NCBI RefSeq assembly: GCF_030269925.1
Contig: NC_085123.1
Location: 8,494,001 to 8,558,000, forward strand
Direction of reading: 5' to 3'
Origin: Bombyx mori
Lineage: Eukaryota > Arthropoda > Insecta > Lepidoptera > Bombycidae
DNA: 64,000 nucleotides
The notes under the pieces are model-generated. The model was given only the letters and a program-made list of their open reading frames with translations, was not told where the DNA came from and did no database searches. Below are positions 1 to 11,876 of this stretch, one piece after another; the stretch's first letter is position 1; each line of letters opens with the position of its first letter. The position numbers and the translations under genes are program-made.

Positions 1-360
1 GCTTAGGGCGACGTCGACTGTTTACCATTCGGTCCACAAGATCGGGTAGGCCTTCGCATCGCTGTCGGCCGTTGCCACCGATGTCTGAATTGAGCCGAAA
101 ACTTCACTTACCTTAAGTTTACCATTAAGTTTAAGTCTAAAAAACCTTAGTTACTCCTTATATCATCAGCTATCTATTAGTGAAAGTCTCGTCAAAATCG
201 GTCCAGTCGTTCCAGAGATTAGCCGGAACAAACAGACAGACAGACAAAAATTGTAAAAAATGTTATTTTGGTGTATATACCGTATATATATTTATATGCA
301 TGTGATAAAAAGCGGTTATTTCAATATTACAAACAGACACTCCAATTTTATTTATGTGTA
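1..360. repeat. Interspersed lepidopteran repeat, 3' part
   Basis: The first 360 bases carry a run of CAGACAGACAGACAAAAATT preceded by a block reading 'aaaatcggtccagtcgttcc' and followed by 'gcggttatttcaatattac'. I recognise this as a very common dispersed sequence in moth genomes but cannot assign its class. It is cut off by the window edge and no terminal repeats or duplication can be checked. Confidence 0.5.
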
Positions 361-1036
361 TTACATACATTCGAAATTCCCTAGAATTCTCATGTTAAAA
401 TACAATCCAAATCACTTTTAAACGCGGTAAAAATGTACTCTTCTTTCCGAGCCGACCTGTGTGAATGCACTGTTATACTTACTAGGTACATTTGTATTAT
501 AAATTTCATTAAAAGTGGTCAATTAATGCAAAACTTACAATTTAAGTTCTTCACATTTATATTATTTACTTAATAAATATTATATGTTCGGAACTTAATA
601 AATATAATTTCTGACCCTCTGTATTAGGAACCGTCTACCGCAGTAATAGGCTCTGACCTCAATCATACCTCCGTATTAGGGAAAATCGACCCGGCTATTT
701 AAAACATTTTTTTAAATAAGTAATTTCTAGAAAAGAAACATAGACTCAACAGTAATACGAAATTTAAATTCCATTTTTGACGATGAAATTTTTTTCCATC
801 TTTAGCAATACTTACAAATGCTTATTTTTCTTTCTTACTTTCAAATTTTGCGAAATACCTCCGTAATAGGTGCTTTTACCTTAGTATCGATAAAGTTTAG
901 TTGTTCTAACACAAAGTTTACTACTAAAACTAGTTTTATCGTCGTCTATAGTGTTGTGACTTTTTCGCTTACTTTACAATAATAACGAAAGCCTTTCATC
1001 AGAAACGTTTATCTTATTTTGTTGGTTATATATCTA
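361..1036. other. Gene-free AT-rich stretch with CCTCCGTATTAGG-like motif
   Basis: No coding signal. Between about 620 and 875 a motif close to CCTCCGTAATAGG recurs at least three times (ctctgtattagg, cctccgtattagg, cctccgtaatagg), suggesting a decayed repeat. Confidence 0.35.
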
Positions 1037-1290
1037 CCTGGTTATACTGGTGGTAGGACCTCTTGTGAGTCCGCACGTGTAGGTACCACCATCCTGCTTA
1101 TTTCTGCTGTGAAGCAATAATGCGTTTCGGTTTGAAGGGTTTTGTACCCTTGTAACTATACTTGAGACCTTAGAACTTCTATCTCAAGGTGGGTGGCACA
1201 TTTACGTTGTAGATGTCTATGGGCTCCAGTAACCGCTTAACACCTGGTGGGCTGTGAGCTCGTCCAACCATCTAAGCAATAAAAAATATA
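1037..1290 (+). mobile_element. Bm1-type SINE, head-less copy
   Basis: Runs from 'actggtggtaggacc' through 'gccgtgaagcaata', 'tatctcaaggtgggtgg' and 'gggctccagtaacc' to an A-rich tail after 'atctaagcaataaaaa'. The tRNA-like head seen in the copies at 11877 and 41437 is missing. Many copies in this window start at the same ACTGGTGGTAGGACC point, so this is a recurrent truncated form. Confidence 0.85.
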
Positions 1291-3402
1291 TATATGTATA
1301 TAGATATTTATTTTAATGATTAATCCTTTGGTAATTGAACTGTTTTATAAAATGTATTAGTCTTCACTACATACCTAAAGCATTAAGTTTTGGTGATAAT
1401 TCTTAGTTACTACCTGACACCACTACGACGTGACGTCATCGATTCATTTTTCATTTGTTTTTTTGAAATTAGTTCCTGAGAATTTATAGTGACTATTAAA
1501 TTATATTCTTCTTTCTATTCTTTCTTTCATATCATGGTTTTCACGAAAGTGTTTTCGGTATTAAATACCGAATCAAAATTATATGTTTTTTACGAACTAT
1601 GTAGGCATTAAAATGTTTATGGAATGACCAAATAAATGCATAAAGATTTTAATTAATTTAATTTCAAATTGAATTGTGTTCCGTGACACGTTTTAATAAT
1701 TTCAACGACCGAGTATTTCCTTTTGGAGAGTTCATCAAATTTTTAAGTGCCACATAATAAAGTTTTGAGCGTTACTCCGAGTTTGATGACGGTGTTAAAA
1801 TTGACAGTTTTATTATTACTTCGGACCCTTTTATAAGTGTCTCAATGAGCCATGAAACGGGCACACGGATATTTAAAATCAGAAGAAGGTAGAGATTTAT
1901 TTATTGGGATTTTATGACCTGGTAACTGAGACCTTTAAGTCATGTCTTATTTGATTTTTTAATCTTATTTTTTATGAAAAATGGTAATATGGACTGAAAT
2001 GAAATGAAGATGATTAATTTGAGACACTAATCAACTGGGATGAAATTAAATGAAATAAGATGAGGTGATATGGGATGAAATATCCATATCTCAGTAAAAT
2101 GGTGGTCATTTACAGAGGTTTTTCAGTGGACTTTTTGGAAGATCTCGAGTAGTTACGTCCAGCAGCTTTGTTTCATTTTCCCACATTTGTGCACTTTCAC
2201 AGATATTAAACAGTTAATAAACCACCGTTATTACACATTTAAACCTGAGGAAACACTAAATAGACAAAATAAAACAAATCACACAACATCTCTGCTCGCG
2301 TTCCCGCCAAAAAGTCGCAGAAGCTAGAGAGAGGTGAAATTAAAAGAAATTATAGATGTGATTTTGACATTAATTGTAAATAGCGTTCATGGTTTGTTTA
2401 TGAGATTAAGTTGAAGTTTCGAAAGTTTATTCAGAAAAGATTGTTTGTTGGCAATACAGTTGTTTGTGATATGCTTAGTGATAGTTACAGATAGTCGCAA
2501 TTCGCTAGTCGGATATGTAAAGTTTAGTTGATCAATACTATCATTAAATTTTGATGTCCGGAAAGTCAGAGAGCGTGATAGCATTGTTTATTTAAAAACA
2601 TATAAATTAGGCATGTCACTCTCTTGAGCTGATATTTCTATATAAGACGAGCGGTCCACAAGCGTCCTTGATACTATGTAATTTGTCTTAGAATGAAATA
2701 AATAATTAATTATTATATCGATCGGTAATTACTTCTCGCAATTCTGCAATACGAATTTTCATATTGATATTCTTAATTTAATCCAGTTAATTTGTTATAT
2801 TAATAAAAAATTAGAGAAAGGATATTTTTTTAAATCCATTTTAACGGGACCTTGAATGTCTGTACAGATTTATTCTTTTCATAAAATTTTCATCACAATT
2901 CAAAGCCACGTCTGATTCACGGCACGTTTTCAACAGAAGATACGTTTTGGAAGTTTTGTCTTAACCTATATTCATAAGCGGCAACAGTATCCGAAGGTGA
3001 TTCTTCGTGAGACTTGTACAGTGTACATTGATTGGTATCTGTTTATGTTCAATTCTTATGGCTAAAGATGAATTATTTAATACTAGGTGAATTAAGTATT
3101 TGTTCACTTATTATATTCCACAAATTTAAAAATTAATATTTTGCTAAGAAAATAAGAAAACTATCGGTTTCTTTCGGAACAAACCTAAAAATACGGTCAT
3201 TGTTTTGATGGCAACCCAAAAAGAATCACCATTAAGTTAATTGGCGAAAGGCCGACCTTATCAGTTTTCCGCTCCAACAACTGATTAACGATCTACCAAA
3301 ATAGCTCGAGCTAAGACAGTATCGGATGATTTTTTACACCATCATGTCCGACGACTGAATTTATATTGAAGATTTCACTAATTCAAATCTCGAATATTGT
3401 TA
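1291..3402. other. Gene-free AT-rich DNA
   Basis: No open frame with coding character and no recognised repeat. A degenerate GATGAAAT-type microsatellite lies at about 1995-2085. Confidence 0.4.
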
Positions 3403-3820
3403 TCTATATATTAATACGTGAAGCAAAAACTCTGTATCCCTTTTTACGAAAATTGCGCGGACGGAGGAGTATAAAATTTTCCACACTTATAGAGAATATA
3501 GAGAAGAAGTGCACAATGCTAATATTTTTTTTAAATAATGCATAAAAGATATATTAAATCAATAAAGAAAACATTACACAAACTACATACCATGTATTTG
3601 ACGCACACACGCATGCATATTATTTATTGTCAAACTTTTGTTCTTAGCGTCAGTTATCAAATTGAGAATAGATTAAATATTGTTTGCCTTTGTTAATATT
3701 TTTATAGTGTAGTCTTGGCGAAATTTGTGATTATAGAAGTATAAAATACAATCATAATAGTGTACTCACTTACAATTCCGATTAATTATAGTTGAATTTC
3801 GACTACTGCGGGACTTCTAT
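3403..3820 (+). mobile_element. Non-autonomous Helitron, family A copy 1
   Basis: Starts TCTATATATTAATACGTGAA just after an A and ends near CTAT just before a T. A short hairpin (GTTGAA/TTTCGAC, one mismatch from the perfect AGTCGAA/TTCGACT of sister copies) lies about 15 bases before the 3' end. A 5' TC, a subterminal hairpin, a 3' CTRR-like end and A/T flanks are the Helitron hallmarks. About 418 bp, no coding capacity. Sister copies: 4963-5375, 8602-9020, 29558-29986, and diverged 58340-58751 and 10535-12429. Confidence 0.75.
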
Positions 3821-3884
3821 TTACTCTAATTATTATTGGATTGTAAATAATACACACTTATAATAACAATCGTCATGTAGTGTT

Positions 3885-4010
3885 GGAAAGGGCAGACTTG
3901 ATGCGTCTCACGATGTCGCGCCATCTCTCCCTGCACTCATTTAGGGGACCTCCCACTGCAATTTTAATTTGGTCGGTCCACCGCATTGGTGGCCTCCCGC
4001 TACATGACGA
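3885..4010 (-). pseudogene. Non-LTR retrotransposon ORF2 C-terminal remnant
   Basis: Translated on the minus strand this reads as RPPMRWTDQIK followed by ECRERWRDIVRRIKSAL. That matches the usual 'G-R-P-x-x-R-W-x-D-x-I-K ... R-x-x-W' end of non-LTR reverse transcriptase polyproteins. No reverse transcriptase core is present; this is a 5'-truncated scrap. Confidence 0.55.
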
Positions 4011-4435
4011 TCACGACTACTCTGTCAAGAGAGACACGACTGAGAAGAAGAAATAATAACAATCATCAGTCTTTGAAAAAAAACATTCAACTATTCATAA
4101 TCATGTAAAAAAACACTTTATATGTTAGTGTCTTATGTTGCAAGTAAGATATTCTCTTTGTAAAGGAACATGTTAAAAACATATATACAACGTAAGCTTT
4201 GAAAATCCTGAAGGTTGAAAAGAGTAACAAAAAAATAACGCAAAAGACAAAAGCTCCGAGCTTAGAATTTGAAGAGGGTTCCCGTAATGGACATTTTTGT
4301 ATGCGACAACGGCTCTAATGATTTCGTTCTGTTCAAAGCGATTTTTTCCTCGCTTCAGTAAGGAAACACGTCTGGGTCAAGTTTCGTTGTACAGATATTT
4401 AATCGTGTCCATCCAAAAATAATAAGAAAAACGGT

Positions 4436-4520
4436 ATAGTATGTATGTATAGTATGTATGTATAGTATGTATATATAGTATGTATGTATAGTATGTATGC
4501 ATGTATATATATATGTATAT
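4436..4520. repeat. GTAT/ATGT microsatellite
   Basis: Imperfect tandem GTATGTATGTATA units. They sit directly upstream of the LINE remnant at 4523. Confidence 0.8.
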
Positions 4521-4522
4521 CG

Positions 4523-4690
4523 GAAAATCACCTTAGATGGTATGGCCATATCATGAGACGGGACGAAGACCATCTAGTGAAAATCGCATTAAGCTTGCCA
4601 GAACAAAAGAAAGGTAGAGGACGAATAGGAACGGAATAGGAACGAGGAGGAATAGTAGTAGTAGTAGTAGTAGTAGTATAGTTTCGATTC
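4523..4690 (+). pseudogene. Non-LTR retrotransposon C-terminal remnant plus (AGT)n
   Basis: From 4523 the frame reads ENHLRWYGHIMRRDEDHLV and continues to a KKGRGR motif. This is the typical LRWxGHxxRR segment near the C-terminus of RTE-like and related non-LTR polyproteins. It then degenerates into an AGT trinucleotide run at about 4649-4681. Only the last tens of codons survive. Confidence 0.6.
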
Positions 4691-4962
4691 CGAGATAGCT
4701 TAATTTAATTTACAGCTTCGACAATGAGAGATTAATGTCAATTACTCCAAAATTCATGATGTCCTAACAAAAAGCAATTGTTAGTTTTTAAATGCAAGAG
4801 ATAAATTAAAAGTCTCTTATAGATGTGGAGCTCAAAATAGCTTCCCCGCCCTTTGAATAAAGGCGAGTTGATTTAATTCAAGCACGGATTAACTGCATTA
4901 AGAACAATAGACCAGACGAAGGCTCTTTTAAATGTTATGGTTTGGTTAGAGAATTCTTTTTA

Positions 4963-5375
4963 CTAGAGGTCCCGCAGTAGTCGAAATTCGACTATAATTA
5001 ATTGGATTGTAAGTTTGTACACTATTATGATTGTATTTTATACTTCTATAATCACCAATTTCACCAAGACTACACTATAAAAAATATTAACAAAGACAAA
5101 CAATATTTAATCTCAATTTGACAACAGACGTCAAGAACAAAAGTTTGACAATAAATAATATGCATGCCTGTGTGCGTCAAATACATGGTATGTAGTTTGT
5201 GTAATGTTTTCTTTATTGATTTAATGTGTATTTTATGCATTATTTAAAAAATATATTAGCATTGTGCACTTTTTCTCTATATTCCCTATAAGTGTGGAAA
5301 ATTTCATACTCCTCCGTCCGCGCAATTTTCGTAAAAAGGGATACAAAGTTTTTGCTTCACGTATTAATATATAGA
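4963..5375 (-). mobile_element. Non-autonomous Helitron, family A copy 2
   Basis: On the minus strand it starts TCTATATATTAATACGTGAA and ends GCGGGACCTCTAG, with A before and T after. The near-terminal hairpin AGTCGAA/TTCGACT is intact. It lies inverted about 1.1 kb from copy 1. Confidence 0.8.
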
Positions 5376-6670
5376 TGAATCGTAATTTCGTTTTACTATT
5401 TATTACTGTAGCTTCTTTTAATTTAAAAAAATAAAAGCTTATAAACGGTTGACTGAATTCATACACATTTAAACGTGAATTTGACAATCCACATTGAGGC
5501 AAATCTGAAACTTTAAATACGTCAGAATACAAATGATAACATAATCATCAAACGCAAGATTTTGCAACAAATAGCTAGGCATGTGAACTTACCTGACTCT
5601 GAATCACAACAAGGAAATCAAGGGTATGTTAGGGAAGTAGATAAGAATACTGCTATTAGATACTTCACGATAGGGAAGCAGTAATATGATAAGGCTAGAA
5701 TCGCAAGCCCTTATCTTAAAGAATATTGTTAACATCTAAACTTCCCTGACCTAAATTTTTTTCTTTTTTTCATTTCGCCTACCGGTGAAATGATTATGTT
5801 TTATTGTTGTAAGGTAATACAGGATTTTTACTGTAATATCCTATTTCATGTCTCAAGCTTGGTAGTGGCAGTCGCGTATGTGACTCCCATTACGTTTTAA
5901 GACAAGATGCTATGAGTTCGTTCATCCATTTGTACAAAAAAACATGGAACATGCTTTTAAATAATAATTACTTAAAAAGGCAGCAGCTGATTTGAAAAGA
6001 ATGCACTGTATGAGATGAGTACATGCTGTTATATTTTTAGGGGGATACACCGGGTGTCTACTAGGCGGATAAACTTCAATCGTCTACCTACCCATCCAAA
6101 CTGAAATATTACACCGCATACAGTGCATTGCGCTATTACTCAGACTGTTTTCCATAATCATGGCTTTTGGGTAAGCAATGGATGCGACCGTTTTTAAAGA
6201 TTCACTAACAAAGGGGATGGTACACGAAGGGGCTGTGAGTATAGAACTTACAAAGATAGGCTTTCAGTGGAGTCCGGGAAACGGGACGGAGCAGACGTGT
6301 CGGCGGGATTCTGAAAATTCAAATAACATAAGAAAGTTTGTGAACGAGTTCGGTTATTCTTTGAAATTAAATCGGTTAAAGTTTGTTGTTCGATTCGCGT
6401 TTCTATGTGCGTTATTTGCTTTAGACATCAGAATGTTAATTTCGTTTTGGTTTTTCGAGTCTAATTGAGTTGGTAAGTATCATTTGAAATTGAATACCTA
6501 CGAGATTTGGTTCGTTAAAATAGAAAGGGTTTCTTGGTTCCACACATTCTTCTCAAGCACAAATGTACTCTTTCGTATCTAGTTATATTTAGACGTGAAG
6601 AGTTTGTTTGGTTTTTTGAAAAAAATTTTTGGTCCAAATTTTTTGTTTTCTCAGTCGAATCGAGATTTTT
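5376..6670. other. Gene-free stretch
   Basis: Open frames at 6178-6468 and 6534-6737 show no domain, conserved neighbour or splice context. I see nothing else to support a gene. Confidence 0.35.
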
Positions 6671-7086
6671 GGAACGAAGTTCCTTATGGGACGATGCGGA
6701 GGGGTACCCTAACCGGAAAAAAACGTCCGTAACGTAAGATTTTTATTAGTAATGCACACAGTGTACGATTTAGCTTTGTAATAACGTACAAATTAGTAAT
6801 GCACACATTGTACGGCTTAACTTTGTAATAACGTACCAAAAATAACGTATTTTTTTATCATTCATTGCCCACGATCTCAGAGCGTTCGTTTGCGCAATAC
6901 ACGAATTCGTATGCAAACAACCGTGAATGAAGTGCACCACAATAAGTTCGCACGTTACCGAATGACCGTGGGTTGTTGCGAAACCTCCAGTTTTATATTA
7001 TTTATACCTCGAATAGAACTTAAAATTAATATTTTTATAATAAGGAAGTTCGTTCCTATCCGGTGTCCCACGACACCACACATCTT
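6671..7086 (+). repeat. MITE-like repeat with GGAACGAAGTTCC ends, copy 1
   Basis: Begins GGAACGAAGTTCCTTATGGG and ends with the inverted form of the first 16 bases (here slightly diverged, TAAGGAAGTTCGTTCC), followed by a GGTGTC/GACACC hairpin and CACACATC plus a T run. Sister copies lie at 45777-46140 and 50877-51430. In this copy a block ending 'gtaataacgtac' (about 6750-6840) is tandemly duplicated. Confidence 0.65.
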
Positions 7087-7200
7087 TTTTTTTTTTTAAT
7101 TCATCCATGGGTTGACGAGCTCACGGCCCACCTGGCGTTAAGTGGTTACTGGAGCCCATAGTCATCTACAACGTAAATGCCGCCACGCACGTTGAGTTAC
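7084..7200 (-). mobile_element. Bm1-type SINE 3' fragment
   Basis: Poly-T followed by 'gacgagctcacggcccacctgg' and 'gtggttactggagcccatag', the reverse complement of the SINE tail. It stops after about 110 bp. It abuts the end of the MITE-like repeat, sharing its T-run. Confidence 0.8.
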
Positions 7201-7624
7201 ATTTAGTATATAAAATTTACGTGAAGCGTGAATAGTGATTTTCTGATACTGATATCTTTATAAAATATACACAATTAATTTCATTAAGTAAGCATCAAAA
7301 TGAATGTAAGTCACAGACCATAAAAATATTGTTGAAAGCTAAATGTATTTTTAGATACGCTTTTATTAGCTTCATACGTATGTTAATATCTATGTTAGTA
7401 TGTAACGGAATCTTTGAACATGATTTTGACCCCATCAAAACGTCAGAATTACTCGAACTTTGGCATACATATCTAGGAAATATGACAATGCAATATGTTA
7501 AACATTATTACGCTTTTTTTTATAATAAATTTATTTTCTATTTATTAGATGGTTTTTTTTAACTATTATTTATTATTGTTGATGTTCAATAAAGAATTAT
7601 AAATTTCACTTACATGCCCAGTTC

Positions 7625-7877
7625 AAATTTTTTTTTTTTTATTGCTTACGTGGATGGACGAGCTCACAGCCCACCTGGTGTTAAGTGGTTACTGGAGCCC
7701 ATAGACATCTACAACGTAAATGCGCCACCCACCTCGATATATAAGTTCTAAGGTCTCAGTATAGTTACAACGGCTACCCCACCCTTCGAACCGAAACGCA
7801 TTAGTGCTTCACGGCCGAAATAGGCGGGGTGGTGGTGCCTACCCGTGCGGACTCACAAGAGGTCCTACCACCAGTGA
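7625..7877 (-). mobile_element. Bm1-type SINE, head-less copy
   Basis: Poly-T/'attgcttacgtggatggacgagctc' through to 'gaggtcctaccaccagt'. This is the complete head-less unit in reverse orientation, close to the other copies in sequence. The stretch 7201-7624 before it holds no supported gene. Confidence 0.87.
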
Positions 7878-8601
7878 ATTAATTAATCATCTTCATTTGA
7901 GATTGGTTATCAATCGTTCGTTTTTTACTATTTAATGAACCATATTATATACTAAGTAGTAAGTACTAAGTACGAGTATCAAAGAGTTTTGCTTTATATT
8001 CTTTGTAAAATAATTCTAACACACGATCTGTTTGATTAATTACTCATGAGTGTCGAAATGGTAGGTGGTGATGATTTGATCCCATTGGCGATTAACGCAT
8101 CGCATCTTATGTTTTACATAGACTTATTATGTTCGAAACCGACTGTTTTGTTTCTGGAACGCTATCTAAATATACTTATATACTAAATATACTTATAAAT
8201 AAAAATAGCTGATACTGCCTATTTATGCCTCCAATACTTCAGTGTGTTCAAAGAACATTACTTTTATAAAAGCCCAATTTAGAAGTATCCTCACTGTGTA
8301 TCTTGATGAAATTTCCATATTAAAGGCATTACGAAACTAGACTGATATTTCTGACGCTTTCGCGGGACATATCGCGGTCAAGGACAAAGGATGCTGGAAA
8401 GTTATCAAATCCTATCTCTAGTAGCCGTTTCAAGCCCTTAGGCAAATACCACAGAAGGGGTGTTTATGTAAAAATAAGAATCACTTTTTTTTATAAGAAC
8501 AAAAATAAACACAGAAAAGACTAAGAAAAAGTTAGTGAAAATAGAAAAAAAAACTGTTATTCTCAGTATTTATTTATTCCGTTGCCATGACAACACTTTT
8601 A
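7878..8601. other. Gene-free AT-rich DNA
   Basis: Nothing recognisable beyond short A/T runs. Confidence 0.35.
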
Positions 8602-9020
8602 TCTATATATCAATACGTGAAGCAAAAACTTTGTGTCCGTTTTTACGAAAATTGCGCGGACGGAGGAGAATGAAAATTTCCACACTTATAGAGAATATAG
8701 AGAAGAAGTGCAAAATGCTAATATTTTGTTTAAATAATGCATAAAAGATACATTAAATCAATAAAGAAAACATTACACACACTACATACCATGTATTTGA
8801 CGCACACATGCATACATACTATTTATTGTCAAACTTTTGTTCTTGACGTCTGTTGTCAAATTGAGAATAGATTAAATATTGTTTGTCTTTATTAATATTT
8901 TTTATAGTGTAGTCTTGGCGAAATTTGTGATTATAGAAGTATAAAGTACAATCATAATAGTGTACAAAATTACAATTCCAATTAATTATAGTCGAATTTC
9001 GACTACTGCGGGACCTCTAG
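8602..9020 (+). mobile_element. Non-autonomous Helitron, family A copy 3 (best preserved)
   Basis: Flanked A|TCTATATATCAATACG at the left and GGACCTCTAG|T at the right. A perfect AGTCGAA/TTCGACT hairpin with a one-base loop sits about 15 bases inside the 3' end. Clean termini make this the reference copy for the family. A 105-base frame inside it is shared by all copies and is not a gene. Confidence 0.85.
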
Positions 9021-9581
9021 TCTACTTTATTATGAAAAAAAGTTAATTGATAAATTTAGAAAGCTAGTTAAAATATGTACGAGTATAACATTCGTCTTGA
9101 TATAAATTTCAAATCCACATTCGTTATTATGACTAATGAAATTTTAGGCAAAAAAATTGTTGGTAGACATTCACTTGTAATTCTTAATGCAATTGCTGAC
9201 TCTAAGATGTTTCGCTTTCGTGTTTAGTCTTTCACCAAAACAACGGTTTTTCCATAACGCCTTTCTCAAGTAAGTTAAGCGTATAATTAGAAAAAAGTAT
9301 CGCACCGGGTGTAGATGATGTCGAGAATGCTTTAGTAAAAAAGTAGGTCTAAAACAAATTAAAAAGTCGCCACATCTCTTAGGTACAGCCGTCACCGGTA
9401 ATTGCGAGAAATTTAAAAAAGTGAGTGTCGCCTTTTAAAAGCTAAAGCCTTTTCCCTTTTCGTTTACATTCATGCAAACAGTCTGGAAATGATAAAAGGT
9501 GAGGGACAAATGAATCAAGTAATTTTTAAGTTTGTTGTGCTAATACTAAAAATGTTAAAATGCTTAAATTAATAATAAATA

Positions 9582-10255
9582 CAGTCAAACCTGGGTAAGT
9601 GAGAACTGGATAAGTGAGGAAACTCTACAAGTGAGAGTAATAGCCAGGACCCGTCATTTTAAGCTCCCAAAACCTCTATTAGCGAGAAACAGAAACCTCT
9701 GTAAGAGAGAGTCGTTTTTCCCCCGTGGACCTCCGTAAGTGAGACTGCTACTTATCTATACCTCTATAAGCGACAGTCGAGCTTTATTTATTTATATATT
9801 ATTCAGGAGGAATAAATGACAAAACAAATTACAAATTTAACATCTGCTATTTTATGACTCATTCTTAACTTTCGTGGAACTTCCTACCATTGTTTTTGCA
9901 TTGTTTTCTCGACAATATTGAACCTATTCTATTTCATGGAACTAAATAACGTTGTAATTTTATCGCATTCTTTTCGAATGGACACGTGTGCCTATGTACC
10001 GTCCTGTTTGTCGGACTTACTCAGTTTATCGTTAATAAATTGCGAAGGAAAGTTCTGTTCTGCATCATGTCAAAACGAAAAATTAAAGTACTGTCATTAA
10101 GTGATCAACTTAAAATAGTGAATGCGTTTGAATCCGGAAAATCGCGAAATGAAATTCAGAGGGTGCATTAGCGAGAAACTCGGGTTAGTGAGAAACCTCT
10201 ATAAGCGAGAATGAGATTGTGCTCCCTTGAACTCTCGCTTATCCAGGTTTGACTG
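9582..10255 (+). mobile_element. Tigger/pogo-like MITE with TA duplication
   Basis: Terminal inverted repeats CAGTCAAACCTGG (left) and CCAGGTTTGACTG (right) are perfect and flanked by TA on both sides (9580-9581, 10256-10257). CAGTCAAACCT-type ends with a TA target are characteristic of the pogo/Tigger branch of Tc1-mariner. Both subterminal regions carry repeats close to CCTCTATAAGCGAGA, in the same sense at both ends. 674 bp long; only a fragment of transposase remains inside. Confidence 0.8.
10067..10171 (+). pseudogene. N-terminal fragment of pogo/Tigger transposase (CENP-B-like HTH)
   Basis: A short frame starts MSKRKIKVLSLSDQLKIV and continues to an ESGKSRNEI motif before a stop. That is the layout of the first helix-turn-helix of CENP-B/Tigger transposases, with a basic start and then a conserved acidic/hydrophobic helix and a G-x-S turn. 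The second helix pair, the CENP-B central domain and the DDE catalytic core are absent: sequence passes straight into the right-hand terminal repeats. The element therefore cannot move by itself. The fragment is short, so the assignment rests on its place inside Tigger-type ends as much as on sequence. Confidence 0.55.
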
Positions 10256-10582
10256 TATATGATATGGTGACTTTAACCCTACATTTAAATAAACTTTTTT
10301 CTAAAATTGCAATTTTGAGCAAATACTAAAAGACACAAATCGAACTAGACCAATTTTTTTTTGTTTAAGTAAGAAGTAGAAAGTCGAAATTGAACAGCTT
10401 ACTAGAATTAAATAAATAAGTGTTCATTTGTTAATATCCTTTGTAGTTTATACGATGGAACTATCGAACCTACTTAACACCGATCCACGATAAATTAGCA
10501 TCGTGTAATGAAAATCAAACCTTAATTCATTTAAAAAAAAACGCACATTAACATGCATCTGACCTGCACACGCATATACTTA

Positions 10583-11742
10583 GTCTGGCCATAAATACTG
10601 TTACAATAAAAATAAAAATTCTATTGCAAATAACATTTATTACTTTTGCAGTGTGTTAGTTTAATACATAAATATAAAACAATTTAAAGTATAAAAAGCT
10701 TATTCGAAGTGGTCTCCATTGGCTGCAATACAATCCTTTAAACGTTGAGGCCAGTTATCAATAGAAGCACGCACTCTTTCCATGGGAAAAATTTTCACTG
10801 CCAATCGTACGAATTGTTTTAGGGACTCCAAATTATCATGGCGTTTAGAGCAAGCCCTACTCTCTAAAACTGACCATAATTCATAATCCAGCGGATTAAG
10901 ATCGGGACTAGACAGTCTTCAGCTCTGATGAAGTCCGAAACGTTCGTTTCCAACCAAGACTGCGTAGACCGAGCTTTATGACCTGGCGCCGAGTCTTGCT
11001 GGAAGGACCATTCTTGATTATTGAACATGGTGTTGTTAAGGAGCTTCGCTACCTTCTCAAGAATGGTATCTTGATACACTTGTGCCGATGTTTGATACCT
11101 TTTTCACAAAAGTATGGCTCAGTCACTCCTTCATAGCTAATATCCCACCAAACAATCACTGAAGTCGGATAGTGCCCACGTTGCACTCTGTCGACTAATT
11201 GGGAAGCTTCCTTAGAGCTTTGAGCATAAATACGGTCATTTTGTTTGTTAAAATGTTGCTCAATTGCAAAATTTTCCTCATCCGTAAACAAATTTTTTCT
11301 ATGACCTCCCTTTGCGTACCGCTTCAGTAGTTGTTTAGATTTTACCACCCTATTCTCTTTTAAATTATCAGTTAAGAAATGACCAGTACGTCTCTAATAG
11401 GCTGCAAGTCCTAAGTCATCTTTTAAAATACGCGATATGGTTCTAGGTGCTATCTTCATCTCCCGAGATAAAATCTTTTGCTTTCGGACAGGATTTCTTC
11501 GAATCCTTTCCCTTACTGCTTTGACCACCTTTTTCGTACGAACACTACTTTGTGTAATGCAATCACAGCGATTCGGTTCTCTTCATCACTCCACTCCATT
11601 TTAATATCGCAAAATATTGTACAATGTATTGGCGCCAAAATGAGAAAACTCAATGAGCAATCATAATTATAAAAATGACAGATTCCAAATTCAAATGTAA
11701 TATTTTGTTTATTTTTAATTGTAACAGTATTTATGGCCAGAC
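10583..11742 (-). mobile_element. mariner-like element, near-perfect TIRs
   Basis: Begins GTCTGGCCATAAATACTG and ends CAGTATTTATGGCCAGAC. The inverted repeats are about 25 bp, appear perfect, and are flanked by TA on both sides (10581-10582, 11743-11744). 1160 bp long. It contains a decayed transposase on the minus strand and sits inside an older Helitron. Confidence 0.88.
10700..11599 (-). pseudogene. Decayed mariner transposase (DD37D type)
   Basis: Minus-strand coding remnant from ATG at 11599 (MEW...) to a TAA at 10700 after the sequence DHFE. Pieces in different frames include LLKRYAKGGHRKN and FTDEE (first catalytic Asp region), FQQDSAPGH (second Asp), and, after a frameshift near 10905-10910, SPDLNPLDYELW (third Asp). 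A C-terminal -HFE stop is shared with the element at 37142. Several frameshifts and stops make it non-functional. The family is the DD37D (maT/mori-like) branch by comparison with 37279-38317. The terminal repeats are better preserved than the gene, so the element may still be mobilisable in trans; that is inference. Confidence 0.82.
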
Positions 11743-11876
11743 TAAGTATGTATACTTTTTTGTTTATTTTTATGGTCTGTGGTCAAATTGAAAATAGATT
11801 AATATTATTTGTCTTTAATAATATATGTCTATAGTGTAGCCTCGGCGAACGCTGTGATTATAGAAGTCAGTTTTGA

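Noticed and set aside
6178..6468. 96-codon plus-strand frame
   Set aside because: No domain, no splice context, composition like surrounding non-coding DNA.
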